The notes under the pieces were generated by a model, which worked only from the letters and a program-made list of their open reading frames with translations, was not told where the DNA came from and did not search any database. Positions 59,285 to 64,000 of a stretch of 64,000 nt of DNA are shown here, one piece after another. The stretch is from positions 13,813-77,812 of the forward strand of contig DASXYL010000018.1 of the NCBI GenBank assembly GCA_036502575.1, written 5' to 3'. How positions within the stretch are numbered: the first letter of the stretch is position 1; each line of letters opens with the position of its first letter. The translations under genes were made by a program, and so were the position numbers. This DNA is from DASXRA01 sp036502575 (GTDB taxonomy: Bacteria; Actinomycetota; Actinomycetes; Mycobacteriales; Jatrophihabitantaceae).

Positions 59285-61996
59285 TCAGGGGAACATGCCC
59301 TGAGCCACCACGCCGCGGCGGATGATCCGGGCAGCGGCCCGCGCCTGCGCGGCCACCGGAGCCACCACGCCGCTCGGCGACGGGGCCACCGCGATCTGCT
59401 CCAGAAGATCCAGAAGCTGCTTGCACCAGCGGACGAAATCGCCCACCGACAACTCGACGCCGACCTCGTTGGCGGAGGTGAGCACCCGATCCAGGCCGTC
59501 ACGCTGCGTCCACCGGTAGGCCGCCCAGACGAAGCCGAGCTGCGGCTCGCGGGTGCGGGGCAGGCTCCGGTCCTCCTCGCTCTCGGCCAGCTCGGCCCAG
59601 ATCCGGGTGCTGGCCGCCAGTGCGTCGCGGACGGCGGCGGTCGGCATCCGGTCGCTGATGCTCTCGTCGCGGCGGGATTCGTACACCAGCGTGGACACCA
59701 CGGCGGCGAGCTCTGCGGCGTCCAGGCCGTCCCAAACGCCGGCGCGCAGACACTCCGCGACGAGCAGGTCGGATTCGGACCAGATCCGGGCCAGCTGCCG
59801 CCCGGCCGGGGTCGTCTCGTCCCCGGCCAGGTAGCCGCGATCGTCGAGCAGGGCGCAGATGCGATCGAACGTGCGGCCCAGTGAATTCGTCCGCCCCTCG
59901 ATGCGCCGGTGCAGCGCCGCCGTCTCGCGCTCCAGGCGCTGATATCGCTCGGCCCAGCGGGCGTGCGCCTCACGGTCGGGGCATTGATGGCACGGATGCG
60001 CGCGAATCGCTGCCCGCAGCGTCGCGATCTTCCCGTCCTCGGCCGCCGGCGCCGCCCGCCGAGGACGGCGCTCCGGCGGGGGGATGTCCAGAGCGCGCAG
60101 CCGCGAGGCCAGGTCGCGCCGTTCCTGGGGCGAGCGGTGGTTGAAAGTCTTCGGGATGCGCACTGTCGCGAGCGGCTCCACCGAGGTCGGGAAGTCGGTG
60201 AGCGAGAGCCGTCCGGCCCACCGCGCCTCGGTGAGCACCAGCGGTCGCGGGTCGTCGTGCGGCCGGACGTCCGGGTCGAGAACCACGGCGAGCCCGGCCC
60301 GACGCCCACCCGGTACCCGGATCACGTCGCCCGGCCGCAACGCCTCGAGCGACGCGACCACCGTGCCGCGACGGGTCCGCGCCCCCTCGCGGGCCAGGGC
60401 CGCCTCGCGGTCGGAGAGCTCCCGACGCAGCGTGGCGTACTCGGCAAAGTCGCCGCGATCGCACACCATCTGCGCTGCGTACTCCCGCAGGGTGTCCTCG
60501 CTGCGCCGGATCTGCTTGGCCAGCCCACCGACCGACCGGTCGGCCTGGAACTGCGCGAACGACAGCTCCAGTAGTTCGCGCGCGGCGGGACGTCCCAACT
60601 GCCCGACGAGATTCACAGCCATGTTGTAGGACGGCCGGAACGAGGAGCGCAGCGGATACGTCCGTGTCGAGGCCAGCCCGGCCACCCGACCCGGGTCGGC
60701 CTCGGGACTCCACAGCACGACGGCGTGCCCCTCGACGTCGATGCCCCGACGTCCGGCCCGGCCGGTGAGCTGCGTGTACTCCCCCGGGGTGATGTCGGCG
60801 TGCGTGTCGCCGTTGAACTTCGACATCCGTTCGAGCACGACGCTGCGCGCCGGCATGTTGATGCCCAGCGCCAGCGTCTCGGTGGCGAACACCACCCGGA
60901 CCAGGCCGCGCACGAACAGGTCCTCGACGGTCTCCTTGAACGCCGGGATCAGCCCGGCGTGGTGCGCCGCGACGCCGCGCCGCAGGCCGTCGAGCCACTC
61001 CCAGTAGCCGAGCACGGCGAGGTCCTCGACCGGGATGGCGGCGATGTGCTGCTCGACGATCGCGGTGATCTCGTCCCGTTCATCGGGCTCGGTCAGCCAC
61101 AGACCGGACAGCACGCACTGACGCACCGCGGCGTCACACCCGACCCGGCTGAAGATGAAGGTGATGAGCGGCAGCAGTCCCTCGCTGTCGAGGCGCGCGA
61201 TCACGTCCGGACGGTGCGGTGGCCGCCACCCCCGGGTGGGTCGGTGGCCGCGCAGGCCCGGGTCGAGGTAGCGCATCCGCTCGGTGATGTGGCGCTTCAA
61301 CTCGGGGTTCACGGTGGACCCGTCGCCGCCGAACAGGTCGAACAGCCGGTTGCCGACCATCATGTGCTGCCACAACGGCACCGGGCGCTGCTCGTGCACC
61401 ACCACGCGCGTGTCGCCGCGTACGGTCACCAGCCACTCGCCGAACTCCTCGGCGTTGGACACCGTGGCCGACAGCGACACCAACCGCACCGCCGCGGGCA
61501 GATGGATGATGACCTCTTCCCAGACGGCGCCCCGGAACCGGTCGCCCAGGTAGTGCACTTCGTCCATGACGACGTAGGCGAGGCCGTCGATCGACGTGCT
61601 GCCCACGTAGAGCATGTTGCGCAGCACCTCCGTGGTCATGACCACGATCGGGGCGCCGGCGTTGATGACGTTGTCGCCGGTCAGCAGGCCGACGGCGTCG
61701 GGGCCGTGCCGTTCGACGAGGTCGTTGAACTTCTGGTTGGACAGCGCCTTGATCGGTGTCGTGTAGAAGCACTTCTGCCCGGACGCCAGCGCCAGGTGCA
61801 CGGCGAACTCGCCCACCACGGTCTTGCCCGACCCGGTCGGCGCGCACACCAGCACGCCGTGACCGTCGGCCAGCGCCTCGCAGGCATCGATCTGGAACGG
61901 GTCGAGTTCGAACGGGTAGCCGGTACGGAAGCGATCGAACTCAGGATGCTTCACCCGGCGCCGAGCGGCGGCGTACCGGTCGGCCGGCGCGGACAT
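59285..61996 (-). CDS. helY: DEAD/DEAH-box RNA helicase, Ski2/Mtr4-like (HelY)
   Basis: 903 residues. Motif I LVCAPTGSGKTVVGEFAV, motif II DEVHYLGD, motif III LSATVSNAEEF, motif V-VI VFATETLALGINMPARSVVL and YTQLTGRAGRRGID. The C-terminal part includes an arch-like insert and the DSHCT-type domain. The mycobacterial orthologue (Rv2092c) precedes tatC-tatA as here, though a HAD gene and a mobile element now lie between. Function in RNA turnover is inferred from the family. Confidence 0.95.
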   Translation of the reverse strand: MSAPADRYAAARRRVKHPEFDRFRTGYPFELDPFQIDACEALADGHGVLVCAPTGSGKTVVGEFAVHLALASGQKCFYTTPIKALSNQKFNDLVERHGPDAVGLLTGDNVINAGAPIVVMTTEVLRNMLYVGSTSIDGLAYVVMDEVHYLGDRFRGAVWEEVIIHLPAAVRLVSLSATVSNAEEFGEWLVTVRGDTRVVVHEQRPVPLWQHMMVGNRLFDLFGGDGSTVNPELKRHITERMRYLDPGLRGHRPTRGWRPPHRPDVIARLDSEGLLPLITFIFSRVGCDAAVRQCVLSGLWLTEPDERDEITAIVEQHIAAIPVEDLAVLGYWEWLDGLRRGVAAHHAGLIPAFKETVEDLFVRGLVRVVFATETLALGINMPARSVVLERMSKFNGDTHADITPGEYTQLTGRAGRRGIDVEGHAVVLWSPEADPGRVAGLASTRTYPLRSSFRPSYNMAVNLVGQLGRPAARELLELSFAQFQADRSVGGLAKQIRRSEDTLREYAAQMVCDRGDFAEYATLRRELSDREAALAREGARTRRGTVVASLEALRPGDVIRVPGGRRAGLAVVLDPDVRPHDDPRPLVLTEARWAGRLSLTDFPTSVEPLATVRIPKTFNHRSPQERRDLASRLRALDIPPPERRPRRAAPAAEDGKIATLRAAIRAHPCHQCPDREAHARWAERYQRLERETAALHRRIEGRTNSLGRTFDRICALLDDRGYLAGDETTPAGRQLARIWSESDLLVAECLRAGVWDGLDAAELAAVVSTLVYESRRDESISDRMPTAAVRDALAASTRIWAELAESEEDRSLPRTREPQLGFVWAAYRWTQRDGLDRVLTSANEVGVELSVGDFVRWCKQLLDLLEQIAVAPSPSGVVAPVAAQARAAARIIRRGVVAQGMFP

Positions 61997-62020
61997 ACCA
62001 ACCAGCCTACGGAAGACTGG

Positions 62021-62390
62021 TTAGTGCCTCGCGTCGGAAGTCGTTCGCCAGTTGCGGTGATCAGGATTTCCGCGCGCAAGGCGGAGGAGGAGGCCATACC
62101 GCTGTTGTATGGACGACGACGACAACGCAGCGCTCGGGGATCCTGGACGCCGCAGATGGTGAACATACTTCCTGCATCTCTGCTTGAGTGCAGTTAGACG
62201 TTCGGTCTCGACGTAGCACGGGACCACTTGCGCCTCGGCACGACAGAGGGCCTTCCGTAGCAGGGTTTCATGCCGCGTAGCGCTGGCTAGCGAGTCAGAG
62301 AAACCTTGGCTACCCCAGCTCGGTTCCCGCTATGCGGGACTACTGCACTCAAGCAGAGATGCAGGACATACTTTCGACGTGAGGCACTAA
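62021..62390. repeat. Imperfect outer inverted repeat around the mobile element
   Basis: TTAGTGCCTCGCGTCGGAAG at 62021-62040 and its inverted counterpart ending at 62390 match at 19 of 21 positions (one more base each). They could be ends of an older element into which the inner one inserted, or similar promoter-proximal sequences of the divergent helY and HAD genes. Confidence 0.5.
62171..62365. mobile_element. MITE-like insertion, 195 bp, with 24-bp inverted ends and 8-bp target duplication
   Basis: The ends CCTGCATCTCTGCTTG... (62171-62194) and the exact inverted copy (62342-62365) match over 24 of 24 bases. The direct repeat ACATACTT directly flanks both ends (62163-62170 and 62366-62373). 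The interior has no transposase or significant ORF. It is therefore a non-autonomous element moved by a transposase encoded elsewhere; the family cannot be assigned from ends alone. Confidence 0.88.
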
Positions 62391-62391
62391 A

Positions 62392-63042
62392 ATGATCGAT
62401 TTCGACGGGGATGCGGTGCTGTTCGACCTCGACGGCACGCTGGTCGACTCGTCGGCAAGTGTCGGGCGCGCCTGGGATCTGGCGGCTGCCGAACTCGGCG
62501 TTCCCGTGTCGGAGTTCGTGCCGTACATGCACGGCATCCCGGCTACCCAGGTGTTCGCCGTCGTGGTCCCGGCACTGCCACCGGACGACGCCCGCGACCT
62601 GGCCGATCGGATGAACGCCGCCCAGGCCGTCGACACCGAGGGGGTCAAGCCGATGCCGGGTGCCGTGGAGGCACTGGCCGCGTTGCCGACCTCGCGGTGG
62701 GCGATCGTGACCAGCGGCGATCACCGCCTGGCGACCGCCCGGATCGCTGCCGCCGGCCTCCCCCTCCCGACCGTGCTCGTCACATTGGACGACGTCCGGG
62801 TCGGCAAGCCTGATCCCGAGGGTTACCTGGCCGCCGCCGCGCGGCTGGGATTCGCTCCGCCCCGGTGCCTCGTCGTCGAGGACGCGCCCGCCGGCGTGAG
62901 TGCCGGGGAAGCGGCCGGGATGCCGGTGCTCGGCGTCCTGACGACATATCTACATCTCGATGCGACGGAGACCGTGCCGGATCTGTCCACAGTGGACATC
63001 CACGCCGACGCTTCCACCGTGCGCGTAACGAGCCGAACCTAG
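62392..63042 (+). CDS. HAD-family sugar phosphatase / phosphoglycolate phosphatase-like
   Basis: 216 residues. Motif I DAVLFDLDGTLVDSS, cap domain helices (residues about 20-85), motif II VTSGDHRLA, motif III lysine in DVRVGKPDPEGYLAAA, motif IV VVEDAPAGVSAGEAAG. It resembles YfbT/GPP2-type sugar phosphatases. ATG 62392 has GTGAGG upstream, which lies just beyond the target duplication of the mobile element, so the insertion changed its promoter region but not its ribosome-binding site. Confidence 0.92.
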   Translation: MIDFDGDAVLFDLDGTLVDSSASVGRAWDLAAAELGVPVSEFVPYMHGIPATQVFAVVVPALPPDDARDLADRMNAAQAVDTEGVKPMPGAVEALAALPTSRWAIVTSGDHRLATARIAAAGLPLPTVLVTLDDVRVGKPDPEGYLAAAARLGFAPPRCLVVEDAPAGVSAGEAAGMPVLGVLTTYLHLDATETVPDLSTVDIHADASTVRVTSRT

Positions 63043-63055
63043 CGGCGCTGGGCGA

Positions 63056-63943
63056 TCACGTTATTTCGTCGATCGGCCGCGGGATGGGGTCGATCCGGGA
63101 CGGCGCGTCGAGGTCGTCGTCCTCGACCGCATTCGCCTTGGCCTCCGCCTTGCGCTTGGCCTTGCGCTTGTCGTGCACAACGGCGAAGAGCACCGCGGCC
63201 TCGAAGAGCACGGTCATCGGCACGGCCATCGCGCACATCGTGAACGGGTCGGTCGTCGGTGTCGCCACCGCCGCGAACAGGAAGATCAGGAAGACCGCGA
63301 TGCGCTGGGTCCTTTTGAGCAGGGACGCCGGTAGCGCCCCGGCCGTGTTCGCCATGACGACGAGCAACGGCAGTTCGAAGGCCGCGCCGAACACGACCAG
63401 CATCAAGGTGACGAAGGAGATGTAGTCGTTGATCGTCAGCAGCGCCTGTGTATTCGTCCCGGCGTATCTCAGGAGAAGCGGGATGCCCTTGTAGAGCACC
63501 AGGTAGGCGAGCGCCATCCCGGCCGCGAACAGGATCGTCGAAATGATGATGAAGGCGATCGTGTAGCGCCGTTCGTTCTTGCGCAGCCCAGGGGTGATGA
63601 ACGCCCAGATCTGGTAGAGCCACAGCGGTGCGCTGAAGACCGCGCCGGCGATGGCGGAGATCTTCAGCCGGGTGGTGAACCCGTCCAGGACGCCGTGATA
63701 GATCAGCACACAGTCCTTCGACGACCCGGTGGTGTACCGGTATTTCGCCGGGACTCGGCAGTACGGCTCCTTCAGGAAGTGGATCAGCGGGTTGTAGAGC
63801 TCCCAACCGGCCACGGCCCCGATGGCGATGAAGATCAACGCCCAGATGAGCCGGCGTCGCAGCTCGCGCAGGTGGTCGAGGACCGACATCCGGCCCTCGG
63901 GGTTGTGGCGCTTACGGCGAAGCCGTCGCTCGACCTTCGCCAT
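63056..63943 (-). CDS. tatC: Twin-arginine translocase subunit TatC
   Basis: 295 residues with six transmembrane helices. It binds the twin-arginine signal peptide. Conserved MSVLDHLRELRRRLIWALIF near the N-terminus and FGAAFELPLLVVM in the middle, with the Glu that recognises the signal. A charged C-terminal tail (DKRKAKRKAEAKANAVEDDD) is typical of actinobacteria. The tatA stop is 3 nt upstream. Confidence 0.97.
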   Translation of the reverse strand: MAKVERRLRRKRHNPEGRMSVLDHLRELRRRLIWALIFIAIGAVAGWELYNPLIHFLKEPYCRVPAKYRYTTGSSKDCVLIYHGVLDGFTTRLKISAIAGAVFSAPLWLYQIWAFITPGLRKNERRYTIAFIIISTILFAAGMALAYLVLYKGIPLLLRYAGTNTQALLTINDYISFVTLMLVVFGAAFELPLLVVMANTAGALPASLLKRTQRIAVFLIFLFAAVATPTTDPFTMCAMAVPMTVLFEAAVLFAVVHDKRKAKRKAEAKANAVEDDDLDAPSRIDPIPRPIDEIT

Positions 63944-63946
63944 CGG

Positions 63947-64000
63947 TCAGTGCGGCCCGGCGTTGGCGATCCGCTCCTGGGCGTCCGCTATCTGCGTCTG
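63947..64000 (-). CDS. tatA: C-terminal end of TatA (partial)
   Basis: Seventeen codons before the stop, reading QTQIADAQERIANAGPH, are the hydrophilic tail of a protein encoded just before tatC. Position and Gln/Ala-rich character match TatA of actinobacteria. The start lies outside the window. Confidence 0.65.
   Translation of the reverse strand, partial: QTQIADAQERIANAGPH

Overview
The window is GC-rich throughout and reads as a chromosomal segment of an actinobacterium. Gene order matches conserved mycobacterial blocks: pyrG-NUDIX-xerD-soj-scpA-scpB-rluB-cmk-der, then pgsA-DUF881-sbp-DUF881-gcvH-FHA-merR-DUF151-merR-gcvP, later rbpA-ppm1-lnt, and helY-tatC-tatA at the right edge. Many genes start on GTG, overlap the previous stop by 4 bases (ATGA/GTGA), or carry a TANNNT element 6-8 nt before the start codon, which is the pattern of leaderless mRNAs in this phylum. 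A non-mycobacterial high-GC lineage of the Frankiales/Jatrophihabitans type is my best guess, but the sequence alone does not prove it.

Layout. 1-9.0 kb: envelope glycosyltransferase, CTP synthase, Nudix hydrolase, XerD, then the chromosome segregation set soj/RHH protein/scpA/scpB and rluB. 9.0-9.87 kb: a gene-free stretch built of about 75-100 phased octanucleotides. 9.87-13.0 kb: aroH, cmk, der. 13.07-22.3 kb: tRNA-Pro, phospholipid synthase, DUF881/Sbp membrane set, glycine cleavage gcvH and riboswitch-controlled gcvP, FHA and MerR regulators. 22.3-32.9 kb: small hypothetical genes, guaB1, an attenuator-controlled trpS, a zinc/cobalt type ArsR-CDF pair, WS/DGAT acyltransferase, an EphD-like hydrolase-dehydrogenase fusion and a PLP lyase. 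32.9-38.5 kb: a polyol uptake operon (DeoR regulator, lipoprotein, two permeases, mannitol-type dehydrogenase). 38.8-41.4 kb: methyltransferase, decayed gene remnants, XRE regulator and map. 41.5-45.6 kb: MMPL transporter divergent from a NarL-type two-component system. 45.7-50.6 kb: DUF885 peptidase, rbpA behind a SigR-type promoter, ppm1 and lnt. 50.8-58.1 kb: amidohydrolase, LacI regulator, OmpR-type two-component system, D,D-carboxypeptidase, PfkB kinase and a 5'-3' exonuclease. 58.1-64 kb: DUF4333 membrane protein, HelY helicase, a small mobile element, HAD phosphatase, TatC and the end of TatA.

The most unusual signal is the octamer array at about 8985-9873, between rluB and aroH. Base class is nearly fixed at set positions every 8 bp, the consensus RNCGNYNN is its own reverse complement when rotated, and there is no indel over 40 units. 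It reads as a DNA-level structure rather than a gene or RNA, and it lies directly after the soj-scpA-scpB genes. Other notable items: a dispersed repeat of about 130-150 bp present three times, one copy in frame inside a DUF881 gene; a 195-bp insertion with 24-bp perfect inverted ends and an 8-bp target duplication; a Trp-Trp leader peptide and attenuator before trpS; a GGAAT-N18-GTT promoter before rbpA; an 11-bp-phased direct repeat beside the OmpR-type system; and a bidirectional leaderless promoter between the kinase and exonuclease genes.
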